Assembly (NCBI RefSeq): GCF_001956855.1
Contig: NZ_MTHD01000003.1
Span: 476,647 to 540,646 of the forward strand
DNA length: 64,000 nt
Direction: 5' to 3'
From: Azonexus hydrophilus
GTDB taxonomy: Bacteria > Pseudomonadota > Gammaproteobacteria > Burkholderiales > Rhodocyclaceae
A program made the translations under genes and the position numbers. Positions 52,835 through 60,405 of this stretch are shown one piece after another; the stretch's first letter is position 1, and the number at the start of each line of letters is the position of its first letter. The notes under the pieces are model-generated. The model was not told where the DNA came from. It saw only the letters and a list, made by a program, of their open reading frames with translations, and made no database searches.

Positions 52835-53814
52835 GGTCCGTAGAAGGCGTCGTCGGGCAATTTGCCGCCAACCAGCGCCGGGTTCTCGCCGTGCAGGCGT
52901 TCGAGGAAGAACTGCAGCTCCGGGCGCGCGGCGGCGATCGGCACGTGGCGCATCTGGCTGACCGCCAGCGAATCGGCGACGGCTTCCGGGCTGAGCAGGT
53001 CGATCCGTCTGGCGACCATTTCGCCGCAGGCCAGCGCGTTCTTCTGGCACCAGTTCAGCGAACGTTCGTAGGCGGCCATGATTTTTGCCTGCAATTCGCG
53101 GTCGACCGCAGCACGCCCGATGGCGGCGATGCCGGCTTGCGGGATGCGCGCCTCGCGCTGGTACAGCCGGCCCCATTCCTTTTGCAGGTCGACGCTGCGG
53201 TACAGATCCGGGGCGATCAGGCTGACCGGGAAGGATTTCGTCTTGCGCAGCACCATCGACACCGCCGGCTCGGCGAGTAGCGCGTGGTCAACGCGGCGGG
53301 TGACCAGCAACTGCATCGCATCGAGCGGCGAGGCGACGTAGCGCAGCTTGAAATCCTTCTTCGCATTCAGCCCCTGCTTTTCGGCGAGCAGTGCAAAGAC
53401 AATATCGGGCATGTCGGCGCGGAAGGGCATGGCGATTTCCTTGCCGCGGAAATCGGCCAGCGTCTTTGCCTGGCCGTCGCGCGACACCATCCACAGCACG
53501 CCCCAGGTCGAGATGTTGAGCAGGCGCAGCTTGACGCCGCGGTTGTAGAGGTTGGCAGCGACGTTGCTCGGCATCGCGACGAAATCGGCCTGGCCGCCGA
53601 GGGCGAGCACGCGCAGCTGGTCGGGGTCCTTCCAGACGCGGAACTCGATCTTGTCGGCGAGATCCTTCAAGGCGCCGCTGTCGATCATGTGGATCAGCGG
53701 CGTCGACACCGAGGCCGGCGGACCGGCCAGCACCAGTGAAGGCAGCCGGCCCGCCGCCAAGGCCGGCGTGGCCAGCGCAAGCACCGTCAACAGGGCGGCG
53801 AACCGGCGGCGCAT
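52831..53814 (-). CDS. ABC transporter periplasmic substrate-binding protein (NMT1/SsuA-like)
   Basis: 327 aa; signal peptide to about ALAA. The fold follows NMT1/SsuA (LVLAGPPASVSTPLIHMI, LALGGQADFVAMPSNVAANL, DFRGKEIAMPF, LLAEPAVSMVLRKTK). Its start touches the stop of the TonB receptor gene, so receptor, binding protein, permease, ATPase and NnrS form one operon. The ligand should be a small organic molecule or metal chelate that is scarce when iron is low. Confidence 0.85.
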   Translation of the reverse strand: MRRRFAALLTVLALATPALAAGRLPSLVLAGPPASVSTPLIHMIDSGALKDLADKIEFRVWKDPDQLRVLALGGQADFVAMPSNVAANLYNRGVKLRLLNISTWGVLWMVSRDGQAKTLADFRGKEIAMPFRADMPDIVFALLAEKQGLNAKKDFKLRYVASPLDAMQLLVTRRVDHALLAEPAVSMVLRKTKSFPVSLIAPDLYRSVDLQKEWGRLYQREARIPQAGIAAIGRAAVDRELQAKIMAAYERSLNWCQKNALACGEMVARRIDLLSPEAVADSLAVSQMRHVPIAAARPELQFFLERLHGENPALVGGKLPDDAFYGP

Positions 53815-55871
53815 CAGAAGCTCCCGCGCCAGGCGAGCTGGATGCTGCGGCCCGGGGCCTTGATCTCGTTGCCGGAAACGCCTTCGGTCAGGTGCTCATG
53901 GTAGGTCTTGTCGGCCAGGTTCTTGACGGCAAAGCGCAGGCTCTGGTTCTTGGCGAACTGCCAGGTCGCGCCAAGGTCGGCGGTGACGAAGCCGGCCGTG
54001 CGGTTTTCCGTGCCGCGGGTGAATTGCGTGGCGACGCGGTCCTGCTCGTCGACCAGGCGCAGCGTGAAGTCGGCCTTGACGCCGGGCAGCACGCTGCCCA
54101 GCCAGCCGAGCGAGATTTCATCGGCCGGCATCTGGAACAGCGGCTCGTCGAGGTCGTCGTTGTCGCCGCGGATGCGCGAGTAGCCGGCGTTCAGCCAGTG
54201 GCCGCCAGCGACCTGCCAGGCGACTTTCGCTTCGAAGCCCTTGATCGTCGCGCTGCCGAGATTGACCGTCTTCTTGCAATTGCCCGCGTTGGCCGCGCCG
54301 CAGGCGGCGGTGGCGGTGGCACCGGTCAGGATCTGGCCGGTGATGTAGTTGTCGATGCGGTTGTAAAACGCCGAAATCTGGTAGTTGACCGCAGCATTTG
54401 CCCCCTTGAGGCCGATTTCCAACTGGTCGGCCTTTTCCGATTCGACTTCCGGGCTGCCGGCGTAGAAATAGCCGTCGCCGCGCAGCCCGGATTCGTAGCG
54501 TTCGCGCATGCCCGGCGCACGGAAGGCGCGGGCGACGCTGGCGTAGGGACGCAGCAGCGGCGCTACTTCATAAACCGCGCCGAGACTGCCGGAGAAAGCG
54601 CTCTCCTTGTTGTCGAGGCCGCTGCTGCGGACGCCGTTGTTCATGCTGGCAGCGTCGCCGTCGACGCTGTCGTAGCGCAAGCCGGCGAGCAGGTTGAGCT
54701 TGCCGAAGCGCATGTCGTCCTGCAGGTAGGCGCCGAGCGCGCGGATTTCGGCATCCTGGAACGGGTTGTTCGCGCTCAGCGTGGTGAACGGTGCGCCGGT
54801 GGCCATGTAGCGATCCGGATTGCCGGTCATCTTCCAGGCATTGATGCCGAACGACAGCAGGTGCTGCGGATGCGCCAGCCAGTCGGCCTTGGCGTCGATA
54901 CCGTCGGTGCGGAAAGTGACCTGGTTGGTGACGATGTCGCGGCGGAGGTTGTTGGCATGGCTGTAGATGTAGCGTTCCATTTCCTGGCGGTAGACGCGCA
55001 GGTCAAAGTTCACTGGCGCGGCGCCATCGCCCGTGCGGTTGTAGCCGAGTTCGTAAAGGCGGCGTTCCTGCTTCGGCGAATGCACGGTGGTGCTGCCGAC
55101 CAGCGGGCTGGCGTGGGCGCGCGTCGAACCCGGATACCAGACGTCCTCGTCCTGATGATGCTGCGCCGAGACGCGAACTTGCTGCTGGCTGTCGATACGG
55201 AAACGGTACTGGCCGATGAAGGCATCGGAATCGTAGCCGGTACGGTCCACCTTGCCCTTCGGCGAGTCGTAATCGTCGATGCGGGCCAGCGAGGCGCCGA
55301 GCATCAGCGCATGGTCGCCCTGGCTGGCGTTGACCACCGCCGTACCGCGCCAGCCTTCGCTGGCGCTGTCGTAGCTGGCGCCGGCCTTGAGGCCGATGCC
55401 CGGGGTGAATTTTGCCTGCGGCATGAGCACGTTGATCGCGCCGCCGAGTGCGCCGGTGCCGTAGAGCACCGAGGCGCCGCCCTTGACCACTTCGACGCGC
55501 TCGGCCAGGCCGAGCGTCATGAACGATGCGACGGCGCCGGCCGGCTGCGCCGAATTGAAGCGCATGCCATCGACCAGCAGCACCGTGCTTTCCTTGCCGA
55601 GACCGCGGATCACCGGGTTCTGGCCCTGCGCGCTGTCGTTCGAGATGGCGATGCCGGGCTCGCCGCGCAGCGCATCGCCGACATTGGCAGCACCGCGCCG
55701 GGCGATTTCGTCGGCATCAAGGGTGGCGGTGGAAATTGGCGTTTCGAGATCGGCCGAGGCATAGCCCTTGGCAGTGACGTTGACGGCGGAAAGTGTCGTT
55801 TCTTCGGCGTTGACCGCAGAAAAGGCAAACATCAACGCCAGGGCAAGCGGGGTGAGGCGAGGCAGGTCCAT
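53814..55871 (-). CDS. TonB-dependent receptor linked to an ABC transporter
   Basis: 685 aa; signal peptide to about NAEE, TonB-box region (LSAVNVTA), plug (DEIARRGAANVGDALRGEPGI, IRGLGKESTVLLVDGMRFN, VKGGASVLYGTGALGG) and a barrel ending RGSF. A surface loop has two cysteines (TAACGAANAGNCKK). It heads the Fur-box operon with the ABC genes and NnrS. The ligand is not identified; heme, siderophore and metallophore are all possible. Confidence 0.88.
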   Translation of the reverse strand: MDLPRLTPLALALMFAFSAVNAEETTLSAVNVTAKGYASADLETPISTATLDADEIARRGAANVGDALRGEPGIAISNDSAQGQNPVIRGLGKESTVLLVDGMRFNSAQPAGAVASFMTLGLAERVEVVKGGASVLYGTGALGGAINVLMPQAKFTPGIGLKAGASYDSASEGWRGTAVVNASQGDHALMLGASLARIDDYDSPKGKVDRTGYDSDAFIGQYRFRIDSQQQVRVSAQHHQDEDVWYPGSTRAHASPLVGSTTVHSPKQERRLYELGYNRTGDGAAPVNFDLRVYRQEMERYIYSHANNLRRDIVTNQVTFRTDGIDAKADWLAHPQHLLSFGINAWKMTGNPDRYMATGAPFTTLSANNPFQDAEIRALGAYLQDDMRFGKLNLLAGLRYDSVDGDAASMNNGVRSSGLDNKESAFSGSLGAVYEVAPLLRPYASVARAFRAPGMRERYESGLRGDGYFYAGSPEVESEKADQLEIGLKGANAAVNYQISAFYNRIDNYITGQILTGATATAACGAANAGNCKKTVNLGSATIKGFEAKVAWQVAGGHWLNAGYSRIRGDNDDLDEPLFQMPADEISLGWLGSVLPGVKADFTLRLVDEQDRVATQFTRGTENRTAGFVTADLGATWQFAKNQSLRFAVKNLADKTYHEHLTEGVSGNEIKAPGRSIQLAWRGSF

Positions 55872-55890
55872 GAATGACTCCAGGTGGTGA

Positions 55891-55917
55891 GGCTGGCTGG
55901 CGTCTAGCTGGCTTGCC
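55891..55917 (-). repeat. UTR element copy 6 (TonB receptor-ABC leader)
   Basis: In mRNA sense GGCAAGCCAGC - TAGAC - GCCAGCCAGCC, 20 bases before the receptor start and 27 bases after the Fur-type site. Confidence 0.75.
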
Positions 55918-55943
55918 GGATTAGGAACACTATCAATTCTATC

Positions 55944-55964
55944 GATTGATAATCGTTCGCAATT
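55944..55964 (-). promoter_or_regulatory. Fur-type box upstream of the TonB receptor-ABC operon
   Basis: The AT-rich site GATTGATAATCG continuing TTCGCAATT, next to an overlapping dyad TATCAATTC / GATTGATA. Confidence 0.6.
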
Positions 55965-56017
55965 TGATCTGCCTTAATTTTCCCCGGGGCTTGCTGCTAT
56001 GTTTATGTTTTATATAT

Positions 56018-56048
56018 AAAAAACACGCCTTCTCGATGTCGGGCGTGT
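56018..56048 (-). terminator. Terminator of the small-protein operon
   Basis: On the minus strand ACACGCC-N12-GGCGTGT is followed by TTTTTT, 61 bases after the stop of the coiled-coil gene. Confidence 0.8.
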
Positions 56049-56062
56049 GCAGGGAAAAAAAA

Positions 56063-56087
56063 GCTGGCTGGCAGCTGGCTGGCTTGC
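56063..56087 (-). repeat. UTR element copy 7 (3' end of the small-protein operon)
   Basis: In mRNA sense GCAAGCCAGC - CAGCT - GCCAGCCAGC then TTTTTTTT. Unlike the other copies it lies between a stop codon and a terminator, so it is in a 3' UTR, in the same strand sense. Confidence 0.7.
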
Positions 56088-56108
56088 TCGAAGCGAGGGT
56101 GAGAAAAC

Positions 56109-56549
56109 TCAGTTGATCAGTTCGGCGGCCTGGCAGGTCAGGCGCAGTGCGAGATTGTCGCGTTCGCGCGCGAGGCGTTCGCACTCGCGATGGGCGGCGC
56201 ATATGGTCTTGTCGAGATGCCAGACGCGCTGGGCGGCGACGATCAGGTGTTCGTTGGCATCTTTCAGCGCCATCAACTGGCGCCCCAGTTCGATGATGGC
56301 CTGACCGGATTCAAGTTCGACAATGCGTGCGCGAAAATTCTCGCAACGCGTTTCCAGTGCCGCGATCCGGTTGGCTTGTTCGATGCTGCGACTGCTGTTC
56401 AGCGTCGCCATGCGCTTCTGGCTGGCGCGGGCCTGGCGCAGCGCATGCTGGAGTGCAGCGTTCTTGTTTTCCAGTTCGGCAATGCGCTCGTTGGCTGCAT
56501 CATCCGGTTCGCGTTCAAGCAGGGCGCGGTTTTCAAGCGGTGCAAGCAT
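56109..56549 (-). CDS. Small coiled-coil protein in a Fur-type operon
   Basis: 146 aa, almost all heptad-like coiled coil (AELENKNAALQHALRQARAS, IAALETRCENFRARIVELES) and no membrane segment. No named family is recognised. GGAGG lies right before ATG 56549, and the gene overlaps the end of the 67-aa gene, so it is the third gene of the operon that starts at the perfect Fur box. Confidence 0.7.
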   Translation of the reverse strand: MLAPLENRALLEREPDDAANERIAELENKNAALQHALRQARASQKRMATLNSSRSIEQANRIAALETRCENFRARIVELESGQAIIELGRQLMALKDANEHLIVAAQRVWHLDKTICAAHRECERLARERDNLALRLTCQAAELIN

Positions 56550-56736
56550 GGCGGGCCTCCGTGGTGCCAAGACGCTGGCTGGCGCGCTCGCACAGCCGGC
56601 GGGTGTCGTCATCGATCTCCAGGTCGCAGAGATGGTCGAGAAGGCGTACCGCGTTCAGTGCCGATTGACGGCAGCCGGTTTCTTCGTGGATCAGCAGCAA
56701 GCTCAATGTTGCAGCCCATAATTCGCAAGGTGGCAT
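56533..56736 (-). CDS. 67-aa hypothetical protein in a Fur-type operon
   Basis: No family is recognised. It is helical with three cysteines (PPCELW, TGCRQ, HLCDL) and a fourth downstream. AAGGAG lies seven bases before ATG 56736 and overlaps the stop codon of the preceding 24-aa gene. Its size, position and flavour are like the 88-aa gene at 57897. Confidence 0.65.
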   Translation of the reverse strand: MPPCELWAATLSLLLIHEETGCRQSALNAVRLLDHLCDLEIDDDTRRLCERASQRLGTTEARHACTA

Positions 56737-56747
56737 CGTGCGCTCCT

Positions 56748-56822
56748 TCAGGCAGAGGTTGCGGCGATCAGCAGCCAGAGCAGCAGCCCGGCGATGGCGG
56801 TATTGATCAGCAGACTGTTCAT
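56748..56822 (-). CDS. 24-aa single-pass membrane microprotein
   Basis: ATG 56822 opens a 24-codon frame starting MNSLLINTA with a hydrophobic core AGLLLWLLIA, ending at TGA 56748-56750; it is predicted as one membrane helix. GAGGTGCC precedes the start and a perfect Fur box sits 15 bases upstream. Its stop codon abuts the ribosome binding site of the 67-aa gene, so the spacing is operon-like. Function unknown. It is short enough to be missed by standard gene calling. Confidence 0.6.
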   Translation of the reverse strand: MNSLLINTAIAGLLLWLLIAATSA

Positions 56823-56836
56823 GTGGCACCTCATTG

Positions 56837-56855
56837 ATTGAGAACTGTTCTCAAT
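56837..56855 (-). promoter_or_regulatory. Perfect palindromic Fur box
   Basis: ATTGAGAACTGTTCTCAAT is a perfect 19-bp palindrome, 15 bases before the 24-aa gene. A second AT-rich Fur-like stretch lies near 56881-56900. Confidence 0.85.
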
Positions 56856-56920
56856 ATATCGCGAATTAGAACAAAGTCAAACAAGAATTACTATTATTTA
56901 CTCAAATGTCGTTTCCGGGT

Positions 56921-56951
56921 GGAGGGCGCCGGCGTGTGTTCGGCGCCCTCC
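56921..56951 (-). terminator. GC-rich hairpin after the second hemP
   Basis: GGAGGGCGCCG and CGGCGCCCTCC pair perfectly around a nine-base loop, 61 bases after the hemP2 stop on the minus strand. No T-run follows, so termination would be weak or Rho-assisted. Confidence 0.5.
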
Positions 56952-57011
56952 GGTGGAGCAGGCGGGGTCAGCGACCTGCTCCTGTTGCTCGGTGCTGGTA
57001 GTGCGAACTGC

Positions 57012-57236
57012 TTACTTGGTCAGGATCAGCTTGTCCTGGCGCGTAATGCGCAGGCGATAGTCGCTGCCGCAATGCTGGATGGAGATTTCGTTGCTGTTGC
57101 CGAACAGCGTCAGGCTGGAGATGCTGTTCGTGACCTGCGCTTCGCTGGCCGGCTTTTCCCGGTTCAGGCGCAGGGTGCTGCGCGGGCCGTTGGCATGCAG
57201 GAAGGGGGTGCGCAGCGTGCGGTTGCTGTTGTCCAT
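57012..57236 (-). CDS. hemP: Second HemP-family protein
   Basis: 74 aa. The C-terminal part (GSDYRLRITRQDKLILTK) ends like the HemP at 48447, while the N-terminal half differs. It starts 20 bases after the S4 paralogue, in the same Fur-type operon. Confidence 0.8.
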   Translation of the reverse strand: MDNSNRTLRTPFLHANGPRSTLRLNREKPASEAQVTNSISSLTLFGNSNEISIQHCGSDYRLRITRQDKLILTK

Positions 57237-57256
57237 GGTGTGCTCCGGAAGCAGGC

Positions 57257-57874
57257 TTACATGCGGGTGGCGTAATACTCGACGACGCGTTGCAGGTCGA
57301 GCGGGAAGGGGGCGGCATCGCCGTCCGGCAGATGGGTCAGGCGGGCCGTCTGGGTTTCGTGATCGAGACTGATCCATTGCGGGCGTTCCAGTGCCGGTTC
57401 TTCCAGCGTGGCGCGGACCAGGTCGATTTTCCGGCCGGCTTCGGTCGGGCCGAAGGCGTCGCCGATGCGCAGGCGGATCGACGGAATCGTGACGCGCTTG
57501 CCGTTGAGCTGGAAGTGGCCGTGGCTGACCAGTTGGCGGGCGGCCGGGATGGTCGGCGCAAAGCCGGCGCGGAACACCATGTTGTCGAGACGGCGTTCGA
57601 GCAACTCGACCAGTTTGTTGCCGGTGGCGCCACGGTCCTTCTTGGCATCGGCAACGGCGCGGCGCAACTGGCGCTCGGTCAGGCCATAGTTGTAGCGCAG
57701 TTTCTGTTTTTCCATCAACTGCTGGCCGAATTCCGACTTGCGGCCATTGACCTTGCGGGCGCCATGCTGGCCGGGAGGCTGGTTGCGCTCCTGCATGGAT
57801 TTGCGCGACAGGCCGGGCAGGTCAATGCCGAGGGCGCGCAGGACTTTCAGGCGGGGGCCGGTATAACGGGACAT
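57257..57874 (-). CDS. rpsD: Second ribosomal protein S4 (plastid/cyanobacterial-like), iron-operon member
   Basis: 205 aa full-length S4: N-terminal SRYTGPRLKVLRALG, PGQHGARK, EKQKLRYNYGLTERQL, the S4 RNA-binding domain LLERRLDNMVFRAGFAPTIP and ARQLVSHGHFQLNGKRV. There are no cysteines. Wording such as EKQKLR-YG-TERQL and APTIPAARQLV recalls cyanobacterial and plastid S4 rather than the proteobacterial alpha-operon protein. S4 binds 16S rRNA and starts 30S assembly. Lying between an 88-aa gene and hemP under a Fur-type promoter, it should be a paralogue made in iron limitation, not the housekeeping copy. Confidence 0.88.
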   Translation of the reverse strand: MSRYTGPRLKVLRALGIDLPGLSRKSMQERNQPPGQHGARKVNGRKSEFGQQLMEKQKLRYNYGLTERQLRRAVADAKKDRGATGNKLVELLERRLDNMVFRAGFAPTIPAARQLVSHGHFQLNGKRVTIPSIRLRIGDAFGPTEAGRKIDLVRATLEEPALERPQWISLDHETQTARLTHLPDGDAAPFPLDLQRVVEYYATRM

Positions 57875-57896
57875 GAAACTCTCTCTCTTTATATGG

Positions 57897-58163
57897 TCAG
57901 TGGGTTTGGCAACCCAGTGCGGTCAACGGGTAGAAATCGACAGGAATCGACGCTGGATGGCACTGCACGGCCTCCCAGCCGCCGAGGACTTCCTGCAAGG
58001 TGCTCTTGAGAAAGGGATTGATGCCGTCGATTTCGCTGACTCCGCGCAGATGTGCGCGCAGCGCCTCGGTCTTGTTGAACGTGGCGCCGCGCAGGGCGGA
58101 GGAGGACAGCAGGTGAATGACGGCCGCCAGTCGGAGTTCGAGGGGCATGTCGGCGTTTTCCAT
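57897..58163 (-). CDS. 88-aa hypothetical protein heading the S4/HemP operon
   Basis: No family is recognised. It is helical, beginning MENADMPLELRLAAVIHLLSS, with two cysteines in the second half (VQCHPAS, GCQTH). GGAG is seven bases before ATG 58163. It is the first gene after a Fur box and a copy of the UTR element. Confidence 0.65.
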   Translation of the reverse strand: MENADMPLELRLAAVIHLLSSSALRGATFNKTEALRAHLRGVSEIDGINPFLKSTLQEVLGGWEAVQCHPASIPVDFYPLTALGCQTH

Positions 58164-58189
58164 GGGGCACTCCAGTCGTTTCAGGGAAA

Positions 58190-58223
58190 CTGGCTGGCTC
58201 ACCGGAAATGCGGCTGGCTGGCT
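58190..58223 (-). repeat. UTR element copy 8 (88-aa gene leader)
   Basis: In mRNA sense AGCCAGCCAGCC - GCATTTCCGGTG - AGCCAGCCAG, directly downstream of the Fur box and 27 bases before the start. Confidence 0.7.
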
Positions 58224-58227
58224 AATG

Positions 58228-58246
58228 AATGCGAATTATTCTTGTT
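58228..58246 (-). promoter_or_regulatory. Fur box upstream of the 88-aa gene/S4/HemP operon
   Basis: AATGCGAATTATTCTTGTT, close to the Fur consensus and embedded in an AT-rich patch. Confidence 0.7.
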
Positions 58247-58322
58247 TGTTGTGTATCTGTCAACCGCGGCATGCCATGTCGATTCTTGTTCTGATGCGTG
58301 GCGTGCCTTGCTTTTTGCCCAG

Positions 58323-58354
58323 AAAAAAACCACGGACTGTGCCGTGGTTTTTTT
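58323..58354. terminator. Bidirectional terminator between deaD and the Fur-type operon promoter
   Basis: AAAAAAACCACGG - ACTGTG - CCGTGGTTTTTTT has T-runs on both strands; on the minus strand it ends the deaD transcript. Confidence 0.88.
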
Positions 58355-58372
58355 GGGGAGAGCGTAGAGCTT

Positions 58373-60205
58373 TCAGCGGTCGCCGAAACTCTTCTTCTTG
58401 AACTTGCTGCGGTCGCCGTCGAATTTGCGTTCGCCGCCGCTTGGCTTGCGTTCGCCGCCGAAGCTGTTGGCCGGGCGGCCTTCATCCTGGCGCAAGTTGA
58501 TCGGCACGCCGCGGATGCGGGTGCGCTTCAGGGCGTTCGAGGCTTCGGCGGGCATGCCAGCCGGCAGTTCGACGGTGCTCGATTCGTCGTAGAGGCCGAT
58601 GCGGCCGATGAAGCGGCTTTCGATGCCGGCTTCGTTGGCGATGGCGCCGACGATGTCGCGAACTTCCACGCCGTGGTCACGACCCACGTCGATACGATAG
58701 CGCACCATGTCGCCGGCGGGGGCCGGACGGGCCGGACGGTCTTCGCGGCGCGGACGGTCTTCGAAACGGGGGCGTTCGCTACGTTCGCCTCGTTCCTCGA
58801 AGCGCGGCTTGCGCGGCTCGCGGTCGGCAAAGGCTGCCGGGCGGCGGTCATCGCGGTCGAAGCTGCGCGCCGGTGCCGGATCTTCGCCTACGATTTGCAG
58901 CGGCTTGTTTTCCTGGGCCATCATGGCCAGTGCGGCAGCGACTTCCTCGGGGCTGACGTTCTGTTCTTCAGCGATCTGCGAAACGATGTTGGCGAAGAAA
59001 TCGAGGCCTTCGGCATTGAGGACTTCGGCAACCTTTTCCTTGAAGCCGGCGACGCGCTTGTTGGTGACATCGGCGCGGCTCGGCAGCGTCAACGGTGCGA
59101 TCGGCGAGCGGGTCGCCCGCTCGATGGTCCGCAGCATGCGGATTTCACGCGGGGCGACGAAGAGAATGGCGTTGCCGGTGCGGCCGGCGCGGCCGGTACG
59201 ACCGATGCGGTGTACATAGGCTTCGGTGTCGTACGGAATGTCGTAGTTGATGACGTGACTGACGCGCGGCACGTCGATGCCGCGGGCGGCGACGTCGGTA
59301 GCGATGACGATGTCCAGCGCACCGGATTTCAGCTGTTCGATGACACGTTCGCGCATCTGCTGGTTGAGGTCGCCATTCAGCGCCGCAGCAGCATAACCGC
59401 GGGCGTTGAGCTTGTCGGCCAGTTCGACGGTGGCGGTCTTGGTGCGGACAAAAATGATCGCGGCGTCGAATTCTTCCTCGACTTCGAGGATGCGGGTCAG
59501 GGCATCCAGCTTGTGCATGCCGGAAACCTGCCAGTAAACCTGGCGGATGGCGGCGACGGTGGCGGTGGCCGACTTGATCTTGATTTCACACGGATCGACC
59601 AGATACTTCTGGGCGACGCGGCGGATCTGTTCCGGCATCGTGGCCGAGAACAGCGCGGTTTGGTGCTGGGCCGGCGTGCGCTCGAGAATCCATTCGACGT
59701 CGTCGATGAAGCCCATGCGCAGCATTTCGTCAGCTTCGTCGAGAACCATGGTTTTCAGGTTGTCGAGGTTGAGCGTCTTGCGCTCGAGGTGGTCCATGAC
59801 ACGGCCTGGGGTGCCGACGATGACGTGGGCGCCGCGCGACAGTTGCTTGAGTTGAATGGTGTAGCTCTGGCCGCCGTAGATCGGCAGCACGTGGAAACCG
59901 GGCAGGTTCTTGGCGTAGGTTTGCAGTGCTTCGGCGACCTGGATGGCCAGTTCGCGGGTTGGCGTCAGGATCAGTGCCTGCGGCTTGGCGACCTTGATGT
60001 CGATCTGTTCCATCAGCGGCAGCGCAAAGGCCGCGGTCTTGCCGGTGCCGGTCTGCGCCATGCCGATCATGTCGCGGCCGTCGAGCAGCACGGGGATGCA
60101 CTGGGCCTGGATGGGGGAGGGGGTTTCGTAACCGATTTCGCTGAGGGTCTTGAGGAGCGATTCGCTCAAGCCGAGGTCGGCGAAGCTGTCGACGGATGTC
60201 GTCAT
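58373..60205 (-). CDS. deaD: DEAD-box RNA helicase with DbpA-type RNA-binding domain
   Basis: 610 aa. Q-motif ETPSPIQ, Walker A AQTGTGKT, DEAD box VLDEADEM, SAT and HRIGRTGRAG motifs are intact. After the helicase core come a linker, an Arg/Asp/Pro-rich low-complexity stretch, a DbpA-like RNA-binding domain (DMVRYRIDVGRDHGVEVRDIVGAI) and a basic Lys/Gly/Phe tail. It unwinds RNA in ribosome assembly and cold adaptation. AAAGGAAA precedes ATG 60205; about 200 bases of gene-free upstream DNA may be a long regulatory leader. Confidence 0.93.
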   Translation of the reverse strand: MTTSVDSFADLGLSESLLKTLSEIGYETPSPIQAQCIPVLLDGRDMIGMAQTGTGKTAAFALPLMEQIDIKVAKPQALILTPTRELAIQVAEALQTYAKNLPGFHVLPIYGGQSYTIQLKQLSRGAHVIVGTPGRVMDHLERKTLNLDNLKTMVLDEADEMLRMGFIDDVEWILERTPAQHQTALFSATMPEQIRRVAQKYLVDPCEIKIKSATATVAAIRQVYWQVSGMHKLDALTRILEVEEEFDAAIIFVRTKTATVELADKLNARGYAAAALNGDLNQQMRERVIEQLKSGALDIVIATDVAARGIDVPRVSHVINYDIPYDTEAYVHRIGRTGRAGRTGNAILFVAPREIRMLRTIERATRSPIAPLTLPSRADVTNKRVAGFKEKVAEVLNAEGLDFFANIVSQIAEEQNVSPEEVAAALAMMAQENKPLQIVGEDPAPARSFDRDDRRPAAFADREPRKPRFEERGERSERPRFEDRPRREDRPARPAPAGDMVRYRIDVGRDHGVEVRDIVGAIANEAGIESRFIGRIGLYDESSTVELPAGMPAEASNALKRTRIRGVPINLRQDEGRPANSFGGERKPSGGERKFDGDRSKFKKKSFGDR

Positions 60206-60405
60206 GATGCTGTTTCCTTTCCTCGTCGCACTTGCATTTGTTTTAAGCAGCGACGGATTGGCCCGATGGTCGGGCAGCCTGGGTGACCCCGACGCAGCCA
60301 TGCCGGGGAAGAAATCAATGGGGTGAATCCTGCACAAGAACCTGAAAAACCGGGGGCTGCTCGGAGTTACTGCGGGCGATGCATCAACGCATTGAACTGA
60401 TTATT

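Noticed and set aside
53736..55877. A 713-codon plus-strand frame opposite the TonB receptor
   Set aside because: Mirror of the receptor gene; the residue pattern is that of a shadow frame. The same holds for long frames opposite deaD (58298-60286) and the alcohol dehydrogenase (1011-2630).
56063..56087. Plus-strand small RNA gene complementary to the leader elements
   Set aside because: The plus strand carries the complementary GGCTGGC text here, but no clear promoter or plus-strand terminator brackets it, so it was not called as a gene.
57257..57874. Housekeeping rpsD
   Set aside because: It is not near rpsK, rpoA or rplQ and is inside a small-protein operon with a Fur site.
26311..58223. 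The C/A-rich leader element as a conserved upstream leader peptide
   Set aside because: Three of the copies could be read as Ala-Ser-Gln repeats with spacing in threes, but stop codons lie just upstream in several leaders, there are no in-frame starts and the frame relative to the gene differs between copies.
60206..60405. A small gene upstream of deaD
   Set aside because: No frame with a ribosome binding site or protein-like composition; more likely the deaD leader and promoter.
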